In this document: in pieces, positions 16,817-25,518 of the stretch | How positions within the stretch are numbered: position 1 is the first letter of the stretch | How the letters are laid out: each line of letters opens with the position of its first letter | Assembly: GCF_014698115.1 (NCBI RefSeq) | Contig: NZ_JACJSJ010000011.1 | Span: 1-64,000 of the forward strand | DNA: 64,000 nt | Direction: 5' to 3' | Source: Nostoc sp. FACHB-973 | GTDB lineage: Bacteria; Cyanobacteriota; Cyanobacteriia; Cyanobacteriales; Nostocaceae | Notes under the pieces: model-generated | Database searches by the model: none | Told to the model about the DNA's origin: nothing | What the model saw: only the letters and a program-made list of their open reading frames with translations | Position numbers and translations under genes: made by a program

Positions 16817-19066
16817 TTAAAGGGGAAATTTAACGGTGAAGCTGGTTTGACCTGCTGCACTCTCTACAGAAATTGAGCCGCCTAAATGTCTGACCATTTT
16901 CTGCACTAATGCCAATTCCAGTCCTGTGCCGCTATGTTTCCAAGGATCGTGTTTGGAAAGGTGATAAAAAGGCTCAAAAATCCGCGATAGTTCCTTGCTG
17001 GTAAGCTCGATTCCGGAATTGGTAATCTTCAGTTCTAGTGTGTCAGCTGTAACTTCAGCCGAAATTGTGATGGATTCACCTGCTGGGGTGTACTTGCACG
17101 CATGGTTGAGCAGTTCGGTGACAATCCGCTCTAGGTCTGTGATATCTGTTTCTAAAAGTGGGAGTGTGCGATCGATATTTAGGTTTAACTGCTGGCGCTG
17201 GCAGTTGGTAACATCTCGAAAAGTTTCAATGATGGGATGAAGCCAGCTTTGTAAGTCAATGGCAATCAAAGTTGGGGGATTTGGTTCGGCTTCTAAAGAT
17301 GTGAGTGTGAGTAGGTCGTTAATTAACTTGCTCTCTCGCGCACATTCATTATGCAAAATTTGTAAAAGCTGCGGAACTATTTCTATGTCTAATATTTCTT
17401 CTGGTGTCAGAACACTTTCGAGAGTTTGGGCGGCGAGGCTGATGCTAGTTATTGGTGTCCGCAGTTCTTGGGACAGGGTTCTGAGAAATTCGTTTTTTAG
17501 TCGTTCGCGTTGATCTAATTCTTTTACCTGCGCCTGGGTTTTTTGGTAAAGTTGCCCTTGACGAATAGCGATCGCACATTCGTTTGCTATCTGCTGCACT
17601 AACCCGACTTCAAATTCATCAAATCCGTCTTGTGTTGGTCTTGTCAACCAAATATTTCCCAAAATTCCTTGAGTATCGAAAATTGGACAAGCCATCTGGG
17701 CAACAACCAGCAATTTTGGCTGCCATCCAGGTACAATTTCTAAAAATTGTAAAGGCTGTTTTTGCAATAGTGGCTGATAAAGTTCGGGACGGTCTGCAAT
17801 TTGTTTGGTTAATCCCAAGCACTGGGGTAAGTTCGTGGTGTACTCGTAAGTAATATTTACTTGGGTTTGACAGGTGCTATAAAGTTCAATTTGGCAACGG
17901 TCAAGGTTGAGTAATTGCACTAATTCCTGTGTGACTGTCTGCAATACCTGACTTTCATCGAGGCTATCGCGGATTTGTTCTGTCATCCGTCGCACTAAGG
18001 CTTCAAAGTTTCGCACCTGCTGCAACTGATTGACGTGTTTTTGTTTGTGCGACTCCATCTTGGCTTTGAGATCGTTGAGTTGCTGATGGAGTTCTGCCTG
18101 TTGGATGGCAACGCCAATTTGAGTTGCCAGTTGCTTGAGCAGATCGGTTTCTATGTCCTGCCATTGACGCGGTTGGTGGCAATGCTGGGCAATCAACAGC
18201 CCCCAAACATCTTGCTTGAAGAAAATTGGCACGACTAGATTGGCTCTCACCTGCAAAGAGGCGAGGAAATCTATATGGCAAGGATGTAATCCAGCTGCAT
18301 GAATATCTTCAATAACTTGAATGGAACCCTGGGTATAGTTTTCTTGATATTTGCTACCGAAGCAGGGATCAGTGATATTTTTTCCCAATAGCCGATCGCT
18401 GTTAGCCACAGTTGATTCGGCAATAACTACTCCATTACTATCAGCACCAAAGCGATAAATTAGCACGCGATCGCTCTTTAAAAACTCCCGCAGTTCTTGT
18501 GTTGTCTGATGCAGAATTGTCTCTAATTCTATAGATTGGTGAATTCGTCCGGCGATCGCTTCTAGGAGTTGCTCCCGTTGTGCCTGGAGTTCAACTCCTT
18601 TTTCTGCTTCCTTAACATGAGTAATATTACTACTAGTACCAATCAATCGATAAATCCTTGAATTAGTATCCCGTAATGGAGTCAGGGTTGTACTCCACCA
18701 AGTGGAAATTCCCTGGAATTGCAAACATTGTTCGTAGGAAATAGTTTTCCCAAATAGCACACAGTCAGCATAACGCTGACGCACCCTAGCAGCATCAATG
18801 GGCGAGAGAATATCCTCTGGTTTTTTGCCTCGGAGATCATCTGAGCGAATACCTATCCAGCGTTCGTGAGTAGGATTTAGTGCTACATATCGAAAATCTC
18901 CATCTTCTAGCACATCCACTACAAATATTGATGCCTGCACAGAATCGTACATACTCAGTAGAAACTGCTCGCTACTACTTTTTTTATCTACTTCTGTGCC
19001 GAATAGAATCTGGGGAGGTGATAGTTGTGTCAGCTCTATAGTTGATTCAGTCGGATTTATGTTCAT
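16817..19066 (-). CDS. Histidine-kinase-like sensor (PAS-GAF-GAF-HisKA-HATPase) with degenerate catalytic boxes
   Basis: 749 residues, no membrane segment. A PAS domain (about 35-155) precedes a phytochrome-type GAF (about 175-320; 'DRVLIYRFGADSNGVVIAES', 'HPCHIDFLASLQVRANLVVPI') and a second GAF (about 370-505). The HisKA helix reads LSQELRTPI, so the phospho-accepting His is Gln (Q533, CAA codon). The N-box reads LLNHACKYT (His for the metal-binding Asn, H655). G1 reads NSGIEL (N683, E687) and G2 reads GTGLEL (E717). The frame is intact and the rest is well conserved, so it is a maintained protein, perhaps a pseudokinase or scaffold. The GAF lacks an obvious bilin-linking Cys beside the 'HPCHIDF' motif other than the Cys within it. 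No response regulator lies beside it. Confidence 0.92.
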   Translation of the reverse strand: MNINPTESTIELTQLSPPQILFGTEVDKKSSSEQFLLSMYDSVQASIFVVDVLEDGDFRYVALNPTHERWIGIRSDDLRGKKPEDILSPIDAARVRQRYADCVLFGKTISYEQCLQFQGISTWWSTTLTPLRDTNSRIYRLIGTSSNITHVKEAEKGVELQAQREQLLEAIAGRIHQSIELETILHQTTQELREFLKSDRVLIYRFGADSNGVVIAESTVANSDRLLGKNITDPCFGSKYQENYTQGSIQVIEDIHAAGLHPCHIDFLASLQVRANLVVPIFFKQDVWGLLIAQHCHQPRQWQDIETDLLKQLATQIGVAIQQAELHQQLNDLKAKMESHKQKHVNQLQQVRNFEALVRRMTEQIRDSLDESQVLQTVTQELVQLLNLDRCQIELYSTCQTQVNITYEYTTNLPQCLGLTKQIADRPELYQPLLQKQPLQFLEIVPGWQPKLLVVAQMACPIFDTQGILGNIWLTRPTQDGFDEFEVGLVQQIANECAIAIRQGQLYQKTQAQVKELDQRERLKNEFLRTLSQELRTPITSISLAAQTLESVLTPEEILDIEIVPQLLQILHNECARESKLINDLLTLTSLEAEPNPPTLIAIDLQSWLHPIIETFRDVTNCQRQQLNLNIDRTLPLLETDITDLERIVTELLNHACKYTPAGESITISAEVTADTLELKITNSGIELTSKELSRIFEPFYHLSKHDPWKHSGTGLELALVQKMVRHLGGSISVESAAGQTSFTVKFPL

Positions 19067-19494
19067 GCGAGAGTCCCTGTCTGGTATTGCTGACTCTTTG
19101 AGGCGCTCTCTTGTAGTTGTTATGCTTGTAGTAGATGCAGTTGGGCGCCTTAGGCAAAGTGTTGTCAGCCGTTGCTCATGGAAACTTGGATCTTTCTTTA
19201 TTTCTGATCGGAAATTTAGGAAAGCTAATAGGAGTCAGTTTAATAAATCCTGCTTTTTCAAGGCGAAAATGCATTTGCAGGTGAATAAAAAGTTACTGAT
19301 TTTGGAAATTTTCTCTAATCTTTGCATATACTTAGGTGCAATCATCAAACTATATCATGAAAATTTACAATTTGTAATATTAGATGTTAGGGACTGGGTA
19401 CTGGGGATTGGGCATTAGGTATGGGGCATTGCATTGGGAGGTGTGGGAAGCTTTTTGATATTTTCCCCACACTCCCTCATCCCCAGTCCCCTAT
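19067..19494. other. Intergenic region, no gene seen
   Basis: 428 bp between the divergent start of the kinase-like gene and the end of the next leftward gene. It ends in GGGGATTGGGCAT and GGGGCATTGCAT repeat units (19390-19440). A rightward 140-codon frame here overlaps the kinase-like gene antisense and looks spurious. The kinase-like gene's promoter should lie at 19070-19350, an A+T-rich stretch without an obvious box. Confidence 0.4.
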
Positions 19495-20046
19495 TTACGA
19501 TCGCAATTTGTGAGCATTGATTCCTGTGAGAATACCAACGAGTAGCCAAGTGATGGCTAATCCGATGACTTCGCCTAAGAATAACTGCGTGAAGCGGCGT
19601 AAGATCATCCCGACAGCAGAACCCAAAGGAATAGCAATCGCCCAACTTGCTGAAGAGACAAATATCCATCGCCAGACTACGGAGACTGGTTGAGAAATTG
19701 CTAAGCATTGTGTCAATCCAACCCCTAAGCCGCCGAGTCCTCCATAAATTGTTCCATAGAGAATTCTCAGAGGCAGAAACTGAGTGCTAGGTACAATCCA
19801 ACCCAACCCACCAATACCGATCGCAGTGATAACACTCCAACCCAAAAGAGTTGACAAAATCCACCTAATACAAACTATAGGTTGTTTGAAAAGAAAACCT
19901 TGAGGAAGTGCGATCGCAAATCCACCGATAGCAGCTTCTAATACTCCAATATCAGGCTTTTCACCAATTTCAATTAACAACAAACTCAGTAAAAAACCGC
20001 TAAAAGTAGCTAAAGTCCAGAGAAACGCAAAGTTAAATAATGGCAT
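19495..20046 (-). CDS. Hypothetical multi-pass membrane protein
   Basis: 183 residues from ATG 20046, with four to five hydrophobic segments separated by short glycine-rich turns. It begins 'FNFAFLWTLATFSGFLLSLLLIE', with further segments 'AAIGGFAIALPQGFLF', 'STLLGWSVITAIGIGGLGW' and 'IGLAITWLLVGILTGINAH'. The pattern of 'GGLGG' and 'PL..' turns resembles a cyanobacterial membrane family of unknown role. The frame continues 31 codons upstream, but this is translated GGGAGATGA repeat (Ser-Ser-Pro units), so it is excluded. It lies downstream of the glycosidase gene on the same strand, separated by repeats. Confidence 0.75.
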   Translation of the reverse strand: MPLFNFAFLWTLATFSGFLLSLLLIEIGEKPDIGVLEAAIGGFAIALPQGFLFKQPIVCIRWILSTLLGWSVITAIGIGGLGWIVPSTQFLPLRILYGTIYGGLGGLGVGLTQCLAISQPVSVVWRWIFVSSASWAIAIPLGSAVGMILRRFTQLFLGEVIGLAITWLLVGILTGINAHKLRS

Positions 20047-20204
20047 GGAGGGGAGTGGGGACTGGGGAGATGAGGGAGATGAGGGAGATGAGGGAGATGA
20101 GGGAGATGAGGGAGAAAGTAATTCTTCTTTCCCCCCCATCTCCCCATCCCCTTATCCCCCCATCCTCTTTCCATGCCCAATGCCCCATGCCCAGTCCCCA
20201 ATCC
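20047..20204. repeat. Tandem repeat cluster GGGAGATGA plus CCCCATC/ATCCCCAA units
   Basis: Six copies of the nine-base unit GAGGGAGAT at 20065-20115 are followed by CCCCATC/CCCATGCCC/ATCCCCA units up to the end of the glycosidase gene. The repeat supplies the last residues of the glycosidase (KGIGD) and false upstream codons of the membrane-protein gene. Confidence 0.9.
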
Positions 20205-21431
20205 CTAATCCCCAATCCCTTTTGTTTTAGCATCAAACATATCAAGAAAAGCTTTGCGTCGCTGTTGGGGTGATTCCGGTACAATGTAACCCCATAGACT
20301 CTCCCAGTAGAAAAAGGAGATCCCGTCAAAATTGCGATCGCGCACTGTTTGAACCTGTGCTTTAATTTGGGGAATTTTGACTGGATTATGCACCGTTCCC
20401 GTTAATATACCAATTCCTACTGGAATTAGACTTTGGGCTAATTTCACAGATGGTTGTTCGAGTTGAGCGATAAAAGATTTTTTGTCACTTCGATATACCT
20501 GCAAAATTAACTCATCAACTAAACCTTTTTTTACCCAATTTTCCCAATCTTGCAAATAGTATTTATAGGCAAAAGCTTGGTAGTTGGGAGACAAAGATAT
20601 CTTGACTTTGGGTTTAACTGCCTTGACAGCTTGATAGATTTCTGCCATGAAATCAGTAATTTTGTCTGCTCGCCAACGCATCCATTCTGAATTAAAAGGA
20701 TTGGTTGGGGGACTTTTGCCTTGATGTTCTTGCTGATAAAGTTCAATAGTGAAGCGATCGTAACCAAACTGTACAGGCATTCCAAAGTGGTCGTCAAGTT
20801 GAATACCATCCACATCGTAATTTTTGACTACTTCTACAATTAGCCCTTGGATAAATTCTTGCACTTGCGGATGTAAAGGATTTAACCAAGCTTGCTTATT
20901 CACTAAGCCATTGTCAATTTCTTCTGGTGGAGTATCTTGAATAGAATTGATACCTTCTTGTCCAATTGTCAACCAGTCAGGATAACGCCTTGCTAATTCT
21001 GAATAATGGGGCGTCATAAATCCATATTCAAACCAAGGAATAACTCTCAGGTCTTTATTTTTGGCAAGTCTAACTATTTTTGTTAAAACATCCTGTCCAC
21101 CGTGCATGAACTTAAGCAAAGGTTGAGTATCTGAACCTGTGGTCATTTTGGTTACAGCACTATGATAAAAAGTATGCCCTCTGTTCCAAACTACAGGATA
21201 AATTGTATTAAAATTGAGAGCCGATAATTGATTGAGAGCGCGATTAATACCCCAAGGTACAAATAGTACACCACTAGCAACATTAGTCAGCCAAACACCG
21301 CGAATTTCTGTACTTAAAGGACTTGTTTTTTGAGAATAAACTGAGCCTGAAGAGTGTGAAAAAAATGTTATGGTGATTACTAATCCCAAACACAGCAAAT
21401 AAGAAAAAAAACGGCGTGCAACCTGATTCAT
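20205..21431 (-). CDS. Family-10-like glycosyl hydrolase (GHL10 / DUF187 type)
   Basis: 408 residues. An N-terminal hydrophobic segment (FFSYLLCLGLVITITFFSHS) acts as signal peptide or anchor. The domain then opens 'EIRGVWLTNVASGVL', with 'LSALNFNTIYPVVWNRGHTFY', 'DLRVIPWFEYGFM', 'YDVDGIQLDDHFGMP' and 'KVKISLSPNYQAF', the TIM-barrel order of the family. The Asp pair in QLDDHF sits at a likely catalytic or sugar-binding strand. Such exported proteins may act on cell-wall or extracellular polysaccharide; the substrate is unknown. The C-terminus runs into GGGGATT repeat (KGIGD then stop). Confidence 0.9.
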   Translation of the reverse strand: MNQVARRFFSYLLCLGLVITITFFSHSSGSVYSQKTSPLSTEIRGVWLTNVASGVLFVPWGINRALNQLSALNFNTIYPVVWNRGHTFYHSAVTKMTTGSDTQPLLKFMHGGQDVLTKIVRLAKNKDLRVIPWFEYGFMTPHYSELARRYPDWLTIGQEGINSIQDTPPEEIDNGLVNKQAWLNPLHPQVQEFIQGLIVEVVKNYDVDGIQLDDHFGMPVQFGYDRFTIELYQQEHQGKSPPTNPFNSEWMRWRADKITDFMAEIYQAVKAVKPKVKISLSPNYQAFAYKYYLQDWENWVKKGLVDELILQVYRSDKKSFIAQLEQPSVKLAQSLIPVGIGILTGTVHNPVKIPQIKAQVQTVRDRNFDGISFFYWESLWGYIVPESPQQRRKAFLDMFDAKTKGIGD

Positions 21432-21561
21432 TTGTCAACGTTACCAAGTGCGATCGCTACATTATATATAACTACAAAATCAAATTGTAATTCTCCGGAA
21501 TATGTGAATAAATGATGATTAAATTCCCGAAAAACTGCAATTATACATAGTTAATTTACTA

Positions 21562-21604
21562 CAAAAAAAGGAGTCAATGTTGCTATTGGCAGCACTGACT
21601 CCTA
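21562..21604 (-). terminator. Rho-independent terminator of the haem c gene
   Basis: Read leftward, AGGAGTCA ... TGACTCCT encloses an inner GTGCTGCC/AGCAAC partial stem and is followed at once by seven T. It lies 38 bp past the stop of the 21642-22157 gene, pointing the right way. Confidence 0.85.
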
Positions 21605-21641
21605 TCTTCTACAAGAATTATTTTATTTTTTGTTCAGTTGC

Positions 21642-22157
21642 TTACTTCTTGATCGGCACCCTAAGCATGAGCGCACCTACCTGCTGCGTCGCAGGGAAGA
21701 CCTGGTAATTGGTGTGGCAGAGCGCACACTCCGGTCTGAAGTTGCTCAGAGGAATCGAGCGTCGATAGTACCATTGATCGTCTACGCGCTGGACAGACGT
21801 GTATACCTCTCCGTTCAGCGCCCGTATGTGTGCCTGACGCTCGAAGCTGTCGTAGGGGCGATCGTTTTCCCGGAGCGGCTCCAAGGTGCCCACCAGCCGC
21901 ATATCCTTGTTTTTATCGTTAAATATCAGTGAGATGGAGTGCTTGCCCTGCTCTACGTTATCTGGCGTCGTCTCGTCGAACTCCTGGGTGAGCGCGGCGA
22001 ATATGGTGGCGAGCATGAGATCGCTCGTCTGTTCGGCAAACTCAATCTTCCCTGATGGGGGTGGAATGTCATAACCACGGGCAACTGTCGTCAGACCTAA
22101 CCCAATGACGACCGCCAGCACAAAAATCCCATAGCTGACTAGTTTTCTTAGACGCAT
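21642..22157 (-). CDS. Exported single-haem c protein (Tll0287/DUF3365-like)
   Basis: 171 residues. An N-terminal signal (RKLVSYGIFVLAVVIGLGLTTVARG) sends it across the membrane. The mature part has 'ATIFAALTQEFDETTP', 'HSISLIFNDKNKDMRL', 'WYYRRSIPLSNF' and one haem c site, CALCH. The layout resembles DUF3365 proteins, which are small periplasmic haem sensors or electron carriers. The gene is markedly G+C-rich (36 of 60 bases in 21781-21840), uses CTG/CTC/CGC codons unlike its neighbours, and has its own terminator. This suggests acquisition from elsewhere. The exact family call is moderate; the signal and CxxCH are direct observations. Confidence 0.85.
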   Translation of the reverse strand: MRLRKLVSYGIFVLAVVIGLGLTTVARGYDIPPPSGKIEFAEQTSDLMLATIFAALTQEFDETTPDNVEQGKHSISLIFNDKNKDMRLVGTLEPLRENDRPYDSFERQAHIRALNGEVYTSVQRVDDQWYYRRSIPLSNFRPECALCHTNYQVFPATQQVGALMLRVPIKK

Positions 22158-22490
22158 CCTCTTATCCTGTTAATTTGTATTTTTTATGACTCAGTAACTT
22201 GCCATCACGGATAGAATATTTACTGGGCTTTTTCATCAAAGCCAAGCTATCCAATTGATCCATTCACAATGATGTTGCGTAACAAATAAACTATGTCAAA
22301 TTACTTACGTGTAATCCTATCAATATAATCCGGGAAAATACAAGTCTTTTGCCTGTCTTTGCGATACCTTAATAAACCAAAGTGCGTAGGATGGCGATCG
22401 CCACCCTACGCTATACTTTTATCTGACTTTCCACATTCCGTGAAAACTCAGAACCTTATAAACTGTTCATCTCTTCCTCATCACTTCTTC
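22158..22490. other. Intergenic region with a GCGATCGC-centred hairpin
   Basis: 333 bp between the start of the haem c gene and the end of glcD, both leftward. At 22384-22411 the sequence GCGTAGG-a-TGGCGATCGCCA-c-CCTACGC is nearly a perfect palindrome built around a HIP1 site. It may end the glcD transcript, although no T-run follows. No gene seen. Confidence 0.5.
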
Positions 22491-23963
22491 TTAAAATCTT
22501 TCCACACCTTCAAATTGCTTGATAGGCAATGCATTTGCAGCTTCACCACAAGTTCGTGGTGTGGGAAATATTTTTTCAGGATTTGCTAAACCTTGAGGAT
22601 TAAAAACTTGCCGCACCCATTGCATAGTTTCTAAATCAACTTTGCTAAACATTTGTGGCATATAGCATTTTTTCTCTTCACCAATGCCATGTTCGCCAGA
22701 AATGCTACCACCAACTTGGACACAAAGCTTGAGAATTTTTCCTCCCATTTCTTCCACTTTTTCTAATGCCCCAACCACAGAATTATCATACAGAATTAGT
22801 GGATGAAGATTGCCATCGCCGGCGTGAAACACATTAGCAACTCGATAACCATATTGTTGACTTAACATCTCAATTTCATGCAGCACATAAGGCAACTGAG
22901 TACGGGGAATCACACCATCTTGTACATAATAATCTGGACTTAAATGACCAGCAGCAGCAAAAGCCGCTTTACGTCCTTTCCATAATTTCAATCGCGTTTC
23001 TGGGTCACTAGCAGAAGTGACATTACGCGCACCATTCTTTTTACAAATTTCTGTAACTCGCTGTTTATTGCCTGCAACTTCAACTTCTAAACCGTCAATT
23101 TCTATCAGCAAAATAGCAGTAGCATCGCGGGGATAACAATTAGTTGCGACAACATCTTCAACCGCGTTAATACTAAAATTATCCATCATTTCCATCCCAC
23201 CGGGAATAATTCCAGCGCTGATGATGTCAGAAACAGTTGCTCCCGCAGCTTCGATACTAGTGAAATCTGCTAACAGCACACAAATTGATTCTGCACTTTT
23301 GAGTATTCGCAAAGTAATTTCTGTGGCGATACCTAAAGTGCCTTCAGAACCAACAAAAACACCCGTTAAATCATAACCAGGCATTTCTGGAATTTGTCCG
23401 CCTAAATCAACAATTTCTCCTAACGGTGTGACAATTTTTAATCCTAAAACGTGGTTAGTAGTCACGCCATATTTGAGACAATGTACCCCACCAGAATTTT
23501 CCGCAATATTTCCACCAATAGAGCAAATAATTTGACTGGAAGGGTCGGGAGCGTAGTAAAAACCAGCACCACTAACAGCCTGTGTTACCCAACTATTAAT
23601 CACCCCTGGTTGCACAACCGTGCGTTGATTTTCCAAATCAATGCTGAGGATTTGCCGCATTAATGAAGTGACAATTAAAACCGAATCTAGTAACGGTAAA
23701 GCACCGCCAGATAGGCCGGTGCCTGAACCGCGTGCGATGAACGGGATAGAATATTGGTTGCATATTTTCACAACTTCGGCAACTTGTTCTGTAGTTCTAG
23801 GTAAAACTACCACAGCCGGACGTTGACGATAGCCGGTTAAACCGTCGCATTCATAGGTAATAAGTTCTTCACGGCGTTGCACCACGCCATTTTTGCCAAG
23901 AACAGCCTCGAATGCTTTGATAATGGGTTTCCAGTTACGTTGTTTTTTATCTTGCGTGAGCAT
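22491..23963 (-). CDS. glcD: FAD-linked glycolate oxidase subunit GlcD
   Basis: 490 residues from ATG 23963. It oxidises glycolate (or D-lactate) to glyoxylate, the cyanobacterial route for clearing photorespiratory 2-phosphoglycolate carbon. An N-terminal FAD_binding_4 domain shows 'IPFIARGSGTGLSGGALP' and 'APDPSSQIICSIGGNIAENSGG'. The C-terminal FAD-oxidase domain ends with 'GGSISGEHGIGEEKKCYM' and 'GLANPEKIFP'. An upstream 49-codon extension in frame is unlike the family and is excluded. GlcE and GlcF are not adjacent, as is common in cyanobacteria. Confidence 0.94.
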   Translation of the reverse strand: MLTQDKKQRNWKPIIKAFEAVLGKNGVVQRREELITYECDGLTGYRQRPAVVVLPRTTEQVAEVVKICNQYSIPFIARGSGTGLSGGALPLLDSVLIVTSLMRQILSIDLENQRTVVQPGVINSWVTQAVSGAGFYYAPDPSSQIICSIGGNIAENSGGVHCLKYGVTTNHVLGLKIVTPLGEIVDLGGQIPEMPGYDLTGVFVGSEGTLGIATEITLRILKSAESICVLLADFTSIEAAGATVSDIISAGIIPGGMEMMDNFSINAVEDVVATNCYPRDATAILLIEIDGLEVEVAGNKQRVTEICKKNGARNVTSASDPETRLKLWKGRKAAFAAAGHLSPDYYVQDGVIPRTQLPYVLHEIEMLSQQYGYRVANVFHAGDGNLHPLILYDNSVVGALEKVEEMGGKILKLCVQVGGSISGEHGIGEEKKCYMPQMFSKVDLETMQWVRQVFNPQGLANPEKIFPTPRTCGEAANALPIKQFEGVERF

Positions 23964-24160
23964 AGGTTTTACAGTTAAAGGTAGATGTTTAAGTCTGTTG
24001 TAGCTGGTTGATATGGCTGTAATTACCATTGTTGCAAGAATAGCAGCTCGTGAGTGAGGAGTAAGAGGCAATGTCTGACAACAAGCTGATGCAGCATCTA
24101 CGTATTTCAATGTGTGATTAAAAGTAAGATAGAATCAGAGATTCAACAAGAGAGGGTGAG

Positions 24161-24397
24161 ATGACTTTCCAAGTTGTAGATATCACTTCAAAATTAATTG
24201 CCAAGCTGCAAACCTTAGCACCCGAACAGCAACAACAGGTGCTGGATTTTGTTGAATTTCTCTCAGAAAAATATCATCAGCCCCAAAAATCACCCCAGAA
24301 ACGGGTACTAGGTTTAAACCAAGGTGAGATTTGGATGAGTGATGATTTTAATGACCCTTTACCTGATGAGTTTTGGTTAGGTGAAAGTGAGGGATGA
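24161..24397 (+). CDS. DUF2281-type antitoxin
   Basis: 78 residues: 'TSKLIAKLQTLAPEQQQQVLDFVEFLSEKY', a short Gln/Pro linker, then a C-terminal tail ending 'WMSDDFNDPLPDEFWLGESEG'. This is the layout of DUF2281 antitoxins: an amphipathic N-terminal helix pair and an acidic toxin-wrapping tail. An AGAGGGTGAG site lies ahead of the ATG. It overlaps the next gene by four bases (ATGA), the classic arrangement of a type II toxin-antitoxin pair. Confidence 0.88.
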   Translation: MTFQVVDITSKLIAKLQTLAPEQQQQVLDFVEFLSEKYHQPQKSPQKRVLGLNQGEIWMSDDFNDPLPDEFWLGESEG

Positions 24398-24783
24398 AAC
24401 TTCTATTAGACACTCACGTAATTATTTGGTCAGCAGGAAACCCAGAAAAACTATCGCAGAGAGTTAGAAATTCATTAATTGATACTAACAACTTTTGGGT
24501 AGTTAGCATGGCTAGTGTTTGGGAATTACAAATAAAATCTCAACTTGGTAAGCTAAATTTAAGCTCGTCGCTTCCTAATTTCATCGAAACTCAACAGCGA
24601 GTGAATAATCTAGAAATATTACCTATTGAATTGACTCATATCTATGCTTTAGAAGCTTTACCAAGCCATCACCGCGATCCTTTTGACCGAATTTTAATCG
24701 CTCAGGCAATAGTTGAAAAGATACCCTTGTTAAGTGTAGATGCAATCTTTGATGTATATCCAGTTCAAAGGATATGGGAGTAA
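24394..24783 (+). CDS. PIN-domain toxin (VapC-like)
   Basis: 129 residues. It opens KLLLDTHVIIWSAGNPEKLS, with the first metal-binding Asp in LLDTH. 'VSMASVWELQIKSQLGKL' carries the Glu, and 'LPSHHRDPFDRILIAQAI' supplies the later Asp residues. 'PLLSVDAIFDVYP' closes the fold. This is the DTHVLLW branch of PIN ribonucleases. It is translated with the DUF2281 antitoxin through the ATGA overlap. Likely RNA target unknown. Confidence 0.93.
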   Translation: MKLLLDTHVIIWSAGNPEKLSQRVRNSLIDTNNFWVVSMASVWELQIKSQLGKLNLSSSLPNFIETQQRVNNLEILPIELTHIYALEALPSHHRDPFDRILIAQAIVEKIPLLSVDAIFDVYPVQRIWE

Positions 24784-24825
24784 AAGCAAAAATTCTATAG
24801 GCGGAAATAGCGATCGCACTCCTCT

Positions 24826-25410
24826 TCAGCTAGCGTGAAGTTCTCCAAGCCAATGGTGTCCGGGGTGACACAGTGTTATTGCTTGCTTAAGCCAAACTTG
24901 ACGTTCTTCATCAAGTAACTTGCATACACGATAAAAATCATCTTCATCTTTAGACCTGGGATTCTTGGCTTTGTACAAGAGTACAATTTCCGGAGCAAGG
25001 AACGGTACACCAATATCAGAACGTAACCGAATCATTGATAATGGACGTGCGATATTAAGATTTCTGCGAAACCTCCACTCACTTTCTGAAGACTCATCCA
25101 AGAGAATCTCTAGTTCCGAGAATAAGGCATTTTTAGTATGAGCATGAATTTCATGTATCGGTAACTCTAGCCATTCATCTTCATTCCAATGCTCCATTTT
25201 TCCATTAACAACCTTACTAAATTTCCAGCCAAATAAATATTCTCGCAGGCTGCTTTGGTCTTTCCTAAATATTGCAATTTCTATATCTTTATGTACCCTA
25301 GTTACATCTCCTATAAAAAGATCTATCGCCCATCCACCTGCTATGAACCAGGGTTGTTTGAAATCATTTAGGAGCCTAGAAAGCTTCGTAAGTTCTGAAA
25401 AAGATTCCAT
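24826..25410 (-). CDS. Nucleotidyltransferase of the aminoglycoside/lincosamide adenylyltransferase type
   Basis: 194 residues. The nucleotide-binding start is 'PWFIAGGWAIDLFIGDVTRVHKDIEIAIF': GGWAID..G....R.HKDIE is the MNT-fold motif, with D-x-E taking the place of the usual D-x-D metal pair. Later 'PFLAPEIVLLYKAKNPRSKDEDDF' matches the C-terminal signature of this group. Homologues adenylylate aminoglycosides or lincosamides, but many are uncharacterised, and resistance cannot be claimed here. It is a single gene beside a toxin-antitoxin pair and convergent with it. Confidence 0.87.
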   Translation of the reverse strand: MESFSELTKLSRLLNDFKQPWFIAGGWAIDLFIGDVTRVHKDIEIAIFRKDQSSLREYLFGWKFSKVVNGKMEHWNEDEWLELPIHEIHAHTKNALFSELEILLDESSESEWRFRRNLNIARPLSMIRLRSDIGVPFLAPEIVLLYKAKNPRSKDEDDFYRVCKLLDEERQVWLKQAITLCHPGHHWLGELHAS

Positions 25411-25518
25411 TGATGACTACTCCTCAGATTTTTTTTAGTATAAAATATTGAGTCAATGCACTTTTCCATCTCCAATGAACTAATCTATAAATAACGCTTT
25501 CAAATACTGGGTACAGTC

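Noticed and set aside
18996-19418. 140-codon rightward frame overlapping the start of the kinase-like gene
   Set aside because: No ribosome site and no family pattern, and it is partly antisense to a clear domain protein.
20040-20273. Possible CRISPR-like array of GGGAGATGA units
   Set aside because: Units are nine bases with no spacers, so it is a simple tandem repeat. No array with repeats of 28-37 bases and unique spacers was found anywhere in the window.
23964-24110. N-terminal extension of glcD
   Set aside because: The 49 extra codons are unlike GlcD proteins, and the ATG at 23963 gives the usual length and start.
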